A stretch of 41,570 bases of DNA from Bacilli bacterium (GTDB taxonomy: Bacteria > Bacillota_I > Bacilli_A > RFN20 > CAG-826), in assembly GCA_017468925.1 (NCBI GenBank), contig JAFUHI010000014.1:1-41570 (forward strand), given 5' to 3'. Below, one piece after another: positions 1 through 7,483 of this stretch; within the stretch, counting starts at the first letter, position 1; each line of letters opens with the position of its first letter. A program made the translations under genes and the position numbers. A model generated the notes under the pieces. It was given only the letters and a program-made list of their open reading frames with translations. It did not search any database and had not been told where the DNA came from.

Positions 1-306
1 AACGTCGTGAGACAGTTTGGTCCCTATCTGTCGTGGGCGTAGGAAATTTGAAGGGTCTAGTCCCTAGTACGAGAGGACCGGGATTAACGGGGCACTGGTC
101 TATCAGTTGTCACGCCAGTGGCATGGCTGAGTAGCTACCCCCGGACGAGATAAACGCTGAAAGCATCTAAGCGTGAAGCTCTCCCTAAGATTAGATTTCC
201 GATTCGAAAGAAGTAAGAGCCGTTCAATGTTAGGACGTTGATAGGTCCGATGTGTAAGCACAGTAATGTGTTCAGCAGACGGATACTAATAGCTCGAGCA
301 CTTAAT
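1..306 (+). rRNA. 23S ribosomal RNA, 3' end (partial)
   Basis: This is the last ~300 nt of 23S rRNA domain VI; the gene continues off the left edge. The universally conserved sarcin-ricin loop (AGTACGAGAGGACCGG) lies at 66-81 and is where elongation factors contact the ribosome. The 3' end is set by the typical Bacillota ending ACTAATAGCTCGAGCACTTAA near 285-306, so the exact terminus is uncertain by a few bases. A short hairpin, TTCCTT/AAGGAA at 316-330, follows and may belong to the processing stem. Open reading frames on the opposite strand here are spurious. Confidence 0.97.
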
Positions 307-362
307 TTCACTAATTTCCTTTTTAAGGAATGAGTAAGTTCAAGTCGGATTACGCAAATATA

Positions 363-391
363 TTGACTCATTAAGAACTGTTTAAGATAAT
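363..391 (+). promoter_or_regulatory. Candidate sigma-A promoter in the 23S-5S spacer
   Basis: TTGACT at 363-368 is followed after exactly 17 nt by GATAAT at 386-391. It lies in the ~120-nt spacer between 23S and 5S and would start transcripts near 398, about 28 nt before the 5S gene. It could give the 5S gene its own transcription. Seen in sequence; activity is inference. Confidence 0.4.
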
Positions 392-425
392 ATCCAGTGT
401 TCAAAGAACATCGAACAAGAATTAA

Positions 426-517
426 GTCTGGTGGCAATAGCGCAGTGGGCACACCTGTTCCCATCCCGAACACAGAAGTTAAGCACTGCAGCGGCTCCTT
501 GGAGTTCGTCGCCGGGC
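426..517 (+). rRNA. 5S ribosomal RNA, unusually short (~92 nt)
   Basis: The core of 5S rRNA is clear: the CCCGAACACAGAAGTTAAGC segment (467-486) of helix III and loops B/C. Helix I is a complete 10-bp pairing of 426-435 with 508-517. Helix II pairs GCAGTG (442-447) with CACTGC (484-489). The third arm (helices IV-V with loop E), which normally brings bacterial 5S to about 115-120 nt, is reduced to a tiny CTC-CTTG-GAG hairpin at 495-504. Six T residues follow the 3' strand of helix I (518-523), so the molecule's own closing stem may act as the operon terminator. Identity is secure; the reduced arm is either genuine or an assembly collapse. Confidence 0.9.
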
Positions 518-584
518 TTTTTTCTTTTATTTAAATAATTATGTTTTAGCCAAGATTTGCAGGGATTTTGGATAATAGACCTGC

Positions 585-613
585 TCGAAATCTATGCATA
601 TTTAAGATATAAT
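585..613 (+). promoter_or_regulatory. Promoter of the 621 gene; leaderless type
   Basis: A perfect TATAAT at 608-613 ends only 7 nt before the ATG at 621, so the start point of transcription should fall on or next to the start codon. The -35 is weak (TCGAAA at 585-590, 17-nt spacing). There is no Shine-Dalgarno sequence. Confidence 0.6.
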
Positions 614-620
614 CATTTAT

Positions 621-1043
621 ATGATCGAACGAATAAACGAAAGCGGACATAGAGTTTTAGCCAAAAGAATCAAAGTCGAAGAAGGAACGAATTACATCGA
701 CAAGGTTTGGACCCGCGCGGAGAACAATGTCGGTGAAATATCTAAATTCCTATATAGCGATGGTGTTTCTTTATCTTACTTTGGATTTGAGAAAGACGGG
801 TTTTATTACGCCGGATTTGAAGTGGATAAGCCTTTCAAAGAAGAGGATCATATAGGCTGGTTTGATATCGAAATAAAGTCTGGCGAATATCTTAGGTCTT
901 TGGTTGAAGAAGATTATGAGATTACTCTAAGCGAAATGAAGAAATACGCTAGAGAGAATAATATCCAGTATAATCATGTGCCTCTTGATAGGGCATTTAA
1001 TGGAGAGACATATATTTATCTATCTTTATCTACTGTGGCATAG
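621..1043 (+). CDS. Hypothetical protein, possibly GyrI-like ligand-binding fold
   Basis: A 140-residue soluble protein, acidic, with no signal peptide or membrane segment. I do not recognise the family with confidence. The pattern YAGFEVDKPF (about residues 63-72), followed by a short loop and FDIEIKSGEYLRS (about 81-93), weakly resembles the small-molecule-binding domain of GyrI/AraC effector-binding proteins, but no DNA-binding domain is attached. The ATG sits 7 nt behind a TATAAT box with no ribosome-binding site. It stands between the rRNA operon and the Asp23-like gene. A small hairpin (TGTGGC/GCCACA, 1034-1048) spans its stop codon without a T tract. Confidence 0.7.
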   Translation: MIERINESGHRVLAKRIKVEEGTNYIDKVWTRAENNVGEISKFLYSDGVSLSYFGFEKDGFYYAGFEVDKPFKEEDHIGWFDIEIKSGEYLRSLVEEDYEITLSEMKKYARENNIQYNHVPLDRAFNGETYIYLSLSTVA

Positions 1044-1073
1044 CCACAATTTGCAATAAGATGAACTTTATAG

Positions 1074-1095
1074 GATAATTTATAACGTTAGCGTT
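1074..1095 (+). promoter_or_regulatory. Promoter region and start-codon palindrome of the Asp23-like gene
   Basis: Two overlapping -10 candidates are visible: GATAAT (1074-1079) and TATAAC (1081-1086). The latter is 9 nt from the ATG at 1096. A 6-bp inverted repeat, ATAACG-TTAG-CGTTAT (1082-1097), runs into the start codon itself. No Shine-Dalgarno sequence is present. Confidence 0.4.
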
Positions 1096-1452
1096 ATGGC
1101 AGTTAATAGAGAAACTAAATATGGTGGCATTGCCATCTCAAATGAAGTGATAGCCCAAGTCGCCGGCGAAGCCGTAAGCGAATGCTATGGCGTAGTTGGC
1201 TTAGCCAGCAGGAATTCTTTAATAGACAACGTCTATGAATTGCTAAAGAAAGAAGAATTCACCAAAGGGGTTAAATGTACATCCAGCAAAAAAGGCTATG
1301 AAGTCGATATTTATGTTGTTGTGGCATATGGGGTGAAAATCACCGAAGTCGCTTCAGAGATTCAAAAAAGAGTCAAATACGTGCTAGAGAAGAATTTCTC
1401 TGTGGATTTCGCTGCGATAAATGTCTATATCCAAGACGTCAAGGAAGTTTAA
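1096..1452 (+). CDS. Asp23/Gls24 family envelope stress protein (YloU-like)
   Basis: A 118-residue member of the Asp23/Gls24 family, whose members sit at the cell envelope and respond to envelope or alkaline stress; the exact molecular role is not known. Family features seen are the opening GGIAISNEVIAQVAGEAVSE, the central YGVVGLAS, and VDIYVVVAYGVKITEVASEIQ leading to the final NVYIQDVK. Length is normal. It is followed after 2 nt by fakA, exactly as yloU precedes yloV in Bacillus, which supports the assignment and a shared transcript. Confidence 0.9.
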   Translation: MAVNRETKYGGIAISNEVIAQVAGEAVSECYGVVGLASRNSLIDNVYELLKKEEFTKGVKCTSSKKGYEVDIYVVVAYGVKITEVASEIQKRVKYVLEKNFSVDFAAINVYIQDVKEV

Positions 1453-1454
1453 AA

Positions 1455-3173
1455 ATGAAGACATTAGACGGAGAAAACCTTAAGAAATTATTTATATCTG
1501 GGGCCAATAACCTTTATAACCATTATCCTGAAGTCGACCAACTAAACGTTTTCCCTGTCCCTGATGGCGATACGGGGATGAATATGAATCTCACTATGAC
1601 TTCAGGCGTCAAAGAGATTCAAAACCGCAACGACGACGATATATATTCAATCGCTTCATCCTTTTCAAAAGGCTTATTGACGGGCGCTAGAGGTAATTCA
1701 GGCGTTATTACAAGCCAGATATTCCATGGTTTCGCCGATGGGTTGAAAGGATTGAAAAGCGCTTCGATAAAACAATTGATCGATGCTTTTGTGATGGCGA
1801 AAGTTGTCGCTTATAAAGCGGTTATGAAGCCAGTCGAAGGAACGATTTTGACTGTCATCCGCGAATCAAGCGAAGCCTTAAAAGAAAACGAAAGAAATAT
1901 CAAATCGATTGAGGAATTGTTTGAATATTTGCTTCAAGAAGCTAAATCTTCATTAAATAGAACCCCAGATCTTCTCCCTGTTTTGAAAGAAGTGGGCGTT
2001 GTTGATTCGGGAGGCGCTGGACTTGCCATCATCATCGAAGGCATGTGCAAGGCCGCGAAAGGTGAATTCGTCGAAAGGAATTCCAATCTTGATGAGACCA
2101 ACACTTTAACTTCCGTTTTGGGTCAAGGACAATACGCCGGCGCCAAATTATCGGAAGATGAAGAAGGATATGGCTATTGCACCCAATTCTTGCTTAGGTT
2201 AGGCAATCCAGATGAGGGCAAGAAGCCATTCATCGAAAAGAAATTCCAGAATTATCTTTCTAGCCATGGCAAATCAGTCGTTTTGGTAAGAGATGATGAT
2301 ATCGTTAAAGTACACGTTCATACATTGCAGCCAGGCCAAATGCTTAATTTCGCCCAGAATTATGGCGAATTTGTGAGCATCACCATCGAAAACATGTCCG
2401 AAGAGCATGAGAATATATCTCATGGCGATAAGGCGACCGATATGGCTGCGAATATCGAAAGAAATAGGACTAAGAAAGAAGAGGATAGCACCCCATTAAA
2501 ACCTTATGGAATCGTAGCAGTTTCCAGCGGAGAAGGACTTGATGAGATGTTTAAGGAATTGGGCGCCGACGTGATTGTAAGCGGTGGCCAAACCATGAAT
2601 CCGTCCACCGAGGATTTCTTGAACGCCATAAAGAAGGCACACGCTGAAAATGTGTTTATTTTCCCAAATAATTCCAACATTGTTATGGCAGCATCCCAAG
2701 CTTGCGAAGTCCATGGATTAGATGGGATAAACGCAAGAGTCATTCCTTCTAAAACAATACCACAGGGAATCACTTCTATTATGAGCTTCAATCCAGAAGC
2801 CGACCCAGAAGATAATTTCGAGGACATGAAAGCCGCTTTAAGTGCGGTTAGATGCGGCTCCGTTACGTACGCCATAAAAGATACGGATATCGATGGCATC
2901 CATATCACAAAAGATTATTACATGGCGATGAAGGATGATAAGACAATCGTCACTTGCTTGAAAGACAAGAAAGAAGCCTTGGTTGAATTATTGAAATCAC
3001 TTTTAGAAGGAGAAGATGGACTTATGGTCACCCTCTACGCTGGAGAAGATATCAAAGCGGATGAATGCGAATCTTTAAGCGTAGAATTAGGAGAATTATT
3101 CCCCAAACACGATATTGAATGCCGTTATGGCGGCCAGCCAGTTTATTCTTTCTTAGTGGGGGTAGAGGAATAA
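1455..3173 (+). CDS. fakA: Fatty acid kinase subunit FakA (DAK2/DegV-fold, YloV-like)
   Basis: FakA phosphorylates fatty acids held by a FakB partner, giving acyl-phosphate that enters phospholipid synthesis through PlsX/PlsY. The 572-residue length is close to the family. The N-terminal DAK2 ATP-binding domain shows NVFPVPDGDTGMNMNLT (about residues 31-47) and GARGNSGVITSQIFHG (about 77-92); EVGVVDSGGAGLAII (about 177-191) is also typical. The C-terminal half is the YloV-type domain. A ribosome site AAGGAAG lies at 1441-1447. No fakB is in this window. Its company with plsX further down suggests use of external fatty acids, which is inference. Confidence 0.93.
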   Translation: MKTLDGENLKKLFISGANNLYNHYPEVDQLNVFPVPDGDTGMNMNLTMTSGVKEIQNRNDDDIYSIASSFSKGLLTGARGNSGVITSQIFHGFADGLKGLKSASIKQLIDAFVMAKVVAYKAVMKPVEGTILTVIRESSEALKENERNIKSIEELFEYLLQEAKSSLNRTPDLLPVLKEVGVVDSGGAGLAIIIEGMCKAAKGEFVERNSNLDETNTLTSVLGQGQYAGAKLSEDEEGYGYCTQFLLRLGNPDEGKKPFIEKKFQNYLSSHGKSVVLVRDDDIVKVHVHTLQPGQMLNFAQNYGEFVSITIENMSEEHENISHGDKATDMAANIERNRTKKEEDSTPLKPYGIVAVSSGEGLDEMFKELGADVIVSGGQTMNPSTEDFLNAIKKAHAENVFIFPNNSNIVMAASQACEVHGLDGINARVIPSKTIPQGITSIMSFNPEADPEDNFEDMKAALSAVRCGSVTYAIKDTDIDGIHITKDYYMAMKDDKTIVTCLKDKKEALVELLKSLLEGEDGLMVTLYAGEDIKADECESLSVELGELFPKHDIECRYGGQPVYSFLVGVEE

Positions 3174-3718
3174 TGAAGAAATATAAGCATTTCAATCTAA
3201 CAAAACAACTGAAGACTGTTTCGAAACTTAATGAGCAAGAAATCGCTGGCAATGCGGTCGATATTCTTAAACAATTTTATGCCGATTTTGCGGAGATTTT
3301 GAAAGAACACTACGCAAAAGATAAGAGTTTTTTCGTAGATGGCGCTTTATTTTTGCTAGAAAGAATCATTCTTGATGTGGCTATGGCAGATGGCACTTTA
3401 GATGATATTGAATATGGAATCATAAGTAGATTCTATTCATCATTAGGAAAAGAAGTCGGCAAAAAGGAATTGATAGAAAAATATGATTCGTTTTCCAAAG
3501 ACTCGATCCTCGCTTCAATCCTCGTGGCCAAAAGCTTCAGCGAAGAAATGAAGGATTTTACTCTACTACCTAACGCTCTACTTTCTTTAGCATGGAGCAG
3601 AGGAATAAGCAAAGAAGAATACGATAAGATCATTTATCTATATGATGGAACCAAAACCACGCTTCCTTCTTCTTACGAATCATTTGTTGCCTATTTAGAT
3701 AAAATCAACAATAAATAG
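3173..3718 (+). CDS. TerB-like hypothetical protein
   Basis: A 181-residue all-helical protein. The segment LERIILDVAMADGTLDDIE (about residues 61-79) has the DGxLDxxE pattern of TerB-like domains, which are small helical domains linked to membrane or metal-stress complexes; the function here is unknown. The start at 3173 is chosen because the ATG overlaps the fakA stop (TAATG) and follows GTAGAGGAA; a longer reading would run into fakA. It takes the place held by sdaAB/sdaAA between yloV and recG in Bacillus. Confidence 0.65.
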   Translation: MKKYKHFNLTKQLKTVSKLNEQEIAGNAVDILKQFYADFAEILKEHYAKDKSFFVDGALFLLERIILDVAMADGTLDDIEYGIISRFYSSLGKEVGKKELIEKYDSFSKDSILASILVAKSFSEEMKDFTLLPNALLSLAWSRGISKEEYDKIIYLYDGTKTTLPSSYESFVAYLDKINNK

Positions 3719-3726
3719 CATTTTTG

Positions 3727-3753
3727 ATTTCTTATTCATTAGAAATAAGAAAT
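3727..3753. repeat. Perfect 10-bp inverted repeat in front of recG
   Basis: ATTTCTTATT (3727-3736) is repeated in inverted form as AATAAGAAAT (3744-3753) around a 7-nt loop. It covers the place where the recG -35 box would lie and could be an operator or an AT-rich terminator of the preceding gene. No T tract follows on the plus strand. Confidence 0.5.
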
Positions 3754-3756
3754 TCA

Positions 3757-3765
3757 TGCTACAAT
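3757..3765 (+). promoter_or_regulatory. Extended -10 promoter of recG; leaderless type
   Basis: TGCTACAAT at 3757-3765 is an extended -10 element whose last base is 6 nt from the recG ATG at 3772. No convincing -35 and no Shine-Dalgarno sequence are present. Confidence 0.55.
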
Positions 3766-3771
3766 TTTCAT

Positions 3772-5772
3772 ATGGCTTTATCAAAATCACCTAATTTGAA
3801 TATCGCTTTGGCGTCTATGGGCATATTTTCCCCAGAAGATGTTTTGAATCATTTGCCAAAAAGGTATGAGAATTACACATATACTAAGAGAAAATACGTC
3901 TATGAAGACAAAGATAGATTGGTAATCTTAGGCAAAGTCATATCTCAGCCGCGAGTCAATAGATTCTCCCATCGTCAATTGGTCGCATTCACTTTTGAGA
4001 CGGATGAAGGAGAAGTTTTCAAGATTGAAGCCTGGAATCGTGGATATTTGACCAATATCCTCAATATGGAAGACCTATACACCATATCAGGTATTTATGA
4101 TAAGAAAAGGCATTGTTTGTCATTAATAAATTTTTTAAAAGGAAAGATTGAGGCGGAAGATTCTTTGAAGCCGATATATCAGCTACCTTCATCTATCGCA
4201 AACCACACATTCATAAGCCTTGTCAAAAGATGCTTCAAAATGCTTGAAGGCAAATTAGGGAACAAAGTCCCTCCAAGATTTTCATCCAAATATAAGCTTG
4301 CCTCTCATTACGATGCATTAAAATACATCCATTTCCCAAAGACCCAGGATGATATCCGCAGAGGCTGGAGGGTTTTGAAATACGAAGAGGCTCTTTCCTT
4401 TGAACTTAAAGTGCATCTAGTTAGGGGAATGAATAAATCACTCGTGAAGGATTATCGCCGCAAAATCCCCGTCGAAATGGTATATAAATTTATCAAAACT
4501 TTGCCTTATTCATTAACAGACGATCAAAGAAGCGTCCTTGATGAATGCTTAAAGGATATGAATTCGCCCTCGGTTATGTATAGGCTTCTCCAAGGTGATG
4601 TTGGAACAGGAAAGACATTAGTTGCCGCGCTGCTTGCATACGCCAACAGATGCCGCAGTGAGCAAACCGCCATCCTTGCTCCAACTGATGCTTTAGCGAG
4701 GCAACATTATGAAACGTTGAAGAAATTATTTGAAGGAACGACGGTGGAGGTGGGGTTGTTAGTTGGCTCGCTTTCCTCTTCCGAAAGAGGTGCTGTTTTA
4801 AGGGATTTAGAAGATGGCACAATAGACATTGTCGTGGGGACACACGCTTTATTCTCCAAAGACGTCAATTATGCTTATCTAGGATTAGCGATCATAGACG
4901 AGCAACATAAATTCGGCGTAAACCAAAGATCTTTATTGCTCGATAAGGGCGAGCATGCTGATCTTCTCTTGATGTCCGCCACCCCGATTCCAAGGACATT
5001 ATCTCTTACTCTTTTTGGCGATCTTGACGTATCAACTTTGACGATGTTCCCTTCTGGAAAGAGAAAAGTCAAAACAATAATGGAGTCGCCTTCCTCGCCA
5101 ACAATAGACGAACTTATCAATAAATCTATTGCTTCCAAGCATCGAGTATATGTTGTCGCTCCACAAATTGAAGCGAGATTAGATGAAGGAGAATCATTCA
5201 CTTCAGTCAAGGAAATCAGCGCTTTATATAACAAAAGATACCCCAATAAAGTTGTGACAATGCACGGCAAACTCGATGACGAAGATAAGCAAGTAGCATT
5301 GCTATCATTTAAGACTGGCCTCTGCCCTATTTTGGTGGCGACATCGCTTATTGAAGTGGGAATTGATGTGAAAGAAGCGGATACGATGATCATTTATAGC
5401 CCTAGCCATTTCTCTTTATCAAGCCTTCATCAGCTAAGAGGAAGAATCGGTAGAGACGGAAGTGATGCGACATGTCTTTTGGCGTTTGATGGAGAAGATG
5501 ATGAAAAAGAGAAACTCGATGTTCTCCTAAAAACCGATGATGGCTTTGAGATCGCGGAAGCCGACCTTAAATTGAGAGGCCCTGGCGATGTGGTTGGGAC
5601 TAGACAAAGCGGTTTGCCTGATTTCGCAGTCGCTAACGTGATTGACGACTTCAAGATATTCGAATGTGCCAGAGACGATGCTTCATATATCCTCGCTCAT
5701 GAGGATGAATTAATATATGCGCCGATTATTGAGAAAGCGAAAAAAGAAGCGGGTTGCATAACTTTAGCCTAA
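3772..5772 (+). CDS. recG: ATP-dependent DNA helicase RecG
   Basis: RecG is a superfamily 2 helicase that remodels stalled replication forks and branched DNA. The 666-residue protein shows an N-terminal OB/wedge region (about 45-150), Walker A GDVGTGKT near residue 276, the DEQH form of motif II (IIDEQHKFG, about 380), MSATPIPRTL (motif III), LVATSLIEVGIDV and the motif VI-like QLRGRIGRDGS, then the RecG C-terminal signature LKLRGPGDVVGTRQSG. The ATG at 3772 is preferred over the upstream TTG at 3724 because the -10 box lies between them and homology begins after it. Confidence 0.96.
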   Translation: MALSKSPNLNIALASMGIFSPEDVLNHLPKRYENYTYTKRKYVYEDKDRLVILGKVISQPRVNRFSHRQLVAFTFETDEGEVFKIEAWNRGYLTNILNMEDLYTISGIYDKKRHCLSLINFLKGKIEAEDSLKPIYQLPSSIANHTFISLVKRCFKMLEGKLGNKVPPRFSSKYKLASHYDALKYIHFPKTQDDIRRGWRVLKYEEALSFELKVHLVRGMNKSLVKDYRRKIPVEMVYKFIKTLPYSLTDDQRSVLDECLKDMNSPSVMYRLLQGDVGTGKTLVAALLAYANRCRSEQTAILAPTDALARQHYETLKKLFEGTTVEVGLLVGSLSSSERGAVLRDLEDGTIDIVVGTHALFSKDVNYAYLGLAIIDEQHKFGVNQRSLLLDKGEHADLLLMSATPIPRTLSLTLFGDLDVSTLTMFPSGKRKVKTIMESPSSPTIDELINKSIASKHRVYVVAPQIEARLDEGESFTSVKEISALYNKRYPNKVVTMHGKLDDEDKQVALLSFKTGLCPILVATSLIEVGIDVKEADTMIIYSPSHFSLSSLHQLRGRIGRDGSDATCLLAFDGEDDEKEKLDVLLKTDDGFEIAEADLKLRGPGDVVGTRQSGLPDFAVANVIDDFKIFECARDDASYILAHEDELIYAPIIEKAKKEAGCITLA

Positions 5773-5786
5773 ATAAAGGCTAATGA

Positions 5787-5806
5787 TGGTATAATTCAGG
5801 AAAGGA
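5787..5806 (+). promoter_or_regulatory. Promoter and ribosome site of plsX
   Basis: An extended -10 TGGTATAAT (5787-5795) is followed by AGGAAAGGA (5798-5806), 8 nt before the plsX ATG. A 6-bp inverted repeat, TTAGCC/GGCTAA (5764-5783), at the end of recG lies just upstream. Unlike most operon heads here, this one has a ribosome site, though the leader would still be short. Confidence 0.55.
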
Positions 5807-5814
5807 AATTATTT

Positions 5815-6795
5815 ATGAGCAAGATTATAGTAGACATGATGGGCAGCGATCTAGGCTGCAAAGCCACCCTAGAAGGTGTCACTTTATTCAAAAAAGAACA
5901 TCCAGACTGTGAATTGGTTTTAGTCGGCAAAAAAGAAGAAATAGGCGAAGGAACCGGATGCAGAATCATCGAAGCGAATGATGTCGTCCCAATGAACGCC
6001 GGAGCCTTGCAAGTCATAAGGATGAAAGAATCATCGATGTATAAAGCAATCCAAGCAGTAAATGAAGAGAAGGCAGATGGAGTCGTTTCCGCAGGAGGAA
6101 CGGGTGCTTTCTTATCAGGCTGCGCTTTGATATTAAAGAAAATTCCGGGTATCACTAGACCTGCCTTGGTAACTCAATTCCCAACTCTTATCGAAGGCAA
6201 GAAAACAGTGTTATTAGATTGTGGAGCTTCAACTGAAAACACCCCAGAAGAATTGGTGAGTTTCGGACTTATGGGCAAATTATATGCCGAAGCGATATGT
6301 GGTGCCAAAGACCCAGAAGTGTATTTGGTCGCTAACGGAACCGAAGAAGGAAAAGGCTCAGTTGTAGGCAAAGAAGCTTACAAATTGATGAAAGAAACGA
6401 AATTATATAATTTCAAAGGGAACATCGAGTCCAAAGAAGTTCTAAATGGCACGGCTGATGTTTTGGTCGCCGACGGATTCACTGGCAATGTCCTCCTTAA
6501 GACGGTGGAAGGTGTTGCTAAATTCATGGGCAAGAACCTTAAGAAGATATATAAGAGCAACCTCAAGACAAAGATAGGATATCTCTGCGTCAAAAAAGAG
6601 ATGGGTGGTTTCTTAAAAATGATGGATCCGAAACAAACCGGAGGAGCTTTGCTATGCGGAGTCAATGGAGTCGCTGTCAAGGCTCATGGCAATAGCGATG
6701 GATTTGCTTTCTTCCGCACCCTTGTTTTGGCGTATGAATTAATCAAAGCGAATGTAGTCGAAGAAATCAAAAAAGGAGTCAATCCTAGTGAATAA
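5815..6795 (+). CDS. plsX: Phosphate acyltransferase PlsX
   Basis: PlsX interconverts acyl-ACP and acyl-phosphate at the membrane surface; acyl-phosphate then feeds PlsY for lysophosphatidate synthesis. The 326-residue length is usual. Family features seen are the N-terminal IIVDMMGSDLG, VSAGGTGAFLSG, VLLDCGAS (about 130), LVADGFTGNVLLKT (about 217-230) and the C-terminal KAHGNSDGFAF. In Bacillus it is flanked by fapR and fabD-fabG-acpP; here recG is upstream and rnc directly downstream, so the fatty acid synthesis genes are absent at this place. Its end overlaps rnc by 8 nt. Confidence 0.96.
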   Translation: MSKIIVDMMGSDLGCKATLEGVTLFKKEHPDCELVLVGKKEEIGEGTGCRIIEANDVVPMNAGALQVIRMKESSMYKAIQAVNEEKADGVVSAGGTGAFLSGCALILKKIPGITRPALVTQFPTLIEGKKTVLLDCGASTENTPEELVSFGLMGKLYAEAICGAKDPEVYLVANGTEEGKGSVVGKEAYKLMKETKLYNFKGNIESKEVLNGTADVLVADGFTGNVLLKTVEGVAKFMGKNLKKIYKSNLKTKIGYLCVKKEMGGFLKMMDPKQTGGALLCGVNGVAVKAHGNSDGFAFFRTLVLAYELIKANVVEEIKKGVNPSE

Positions 6796-7483
6796 AATGC
6801 AAGAAATCTACAAAATATTCTCATTTTCCCCGCAAAACGAGGATGTTTTTGTTCTTGCTTTTACCCATCCTTCGGTCAATGGAATCGCTAAGACATCCCA
6901 CCAGGATTATGAAAGGTTGGAATTTTTGGGTGATTCGGTGATCGGGATGGTCGTAAGTGAACTTTGCTATATCTATCATCCAGATATGGACCAAGGTGAA
7001 TTATCCGTACTAAAAACACAGTTTGTCCGTTCTGAATCAGAAGCGAAATATGCGAAAAAATACGGCTTTGAGAAATATATCTCTGTTGGCAATTCTTTCA
7101 AAAAAGACATCGACAAAGCAACAAATGTCCTTGAAGATGTTTTCGAATCGTTTGTCGGGGCTCTATTAATCGATCAAGGGCTGGATTTTACTTACAAAAC
7201 GGTTAGAGATATTTTTGAAGACGATGTTAAAAACGCGAAAATCATCGTCGAAGAAAATCCTAAAAGCGAACTACAGGAAGCGATGCAAGCGGATTACAAG
7301 GAATCAGTCAATTACCGCATATTGCTTGAAGAAGGGCCTAGCCACGACCGCCATTATGTAGCAGGTGTCTATTTTGAGGAAAAGGAATTAGGCAGAGGTG
7401 AAGGCAAAAGCAAGAAAGAGGCCGAAGTGGCTGCCGCAAAAGACGCTTTAAGCAAATTGGCATTGCCAGAAAGAGAAAAATAA
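6788..7483 (+). CDS. rnc: Ribonuclease III
   Basis: RNase III cuts double-stranded RNA, including rRNA precursors. The 231-residue protein has the catalytic signature ERLEFLGDSV (about residues 42-51), the second acidic site EDVFESFVGAL (about 117-127) and a C-terminal double-stranded RNA-binding domain (about 156-226). Start choice: the GTG at 6788 lies 9 nt after AAAAGGAG (6771-6778), while the ATG at 6797 would be 18 nt away, so the GTG, overlapping the plsX stop, is preferred. In most Bacillota smc lies between rnc and ftsY; it is missing here. Confidence 0.95.
   Translation: MNKMQEIYKIFSFSPQNEDVFVLAFTHPSVNGIAKTSHQDYERLEFLGDSVIGMVVSELCYIYHPDMDQGELSVLKTQFVRSESEAKYAKKYGFEKYISVGNSFKKDIDKATNVLEDVFESFVGALLIDQGLDFTYKTVRDIFEDDVKNAKIIVEENPKSELQEAMQADYKESVNYRILLEEGPSHDRHYVAGVYFEEKELGRGEGKSKKEAEVAAAKDALSKLALPEREK

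Noticed and set aside
135..473. 112-codon ORF on the minus strand
   Set aside because: It is antisense to 23S and 5S rRNA and has no family likeness.
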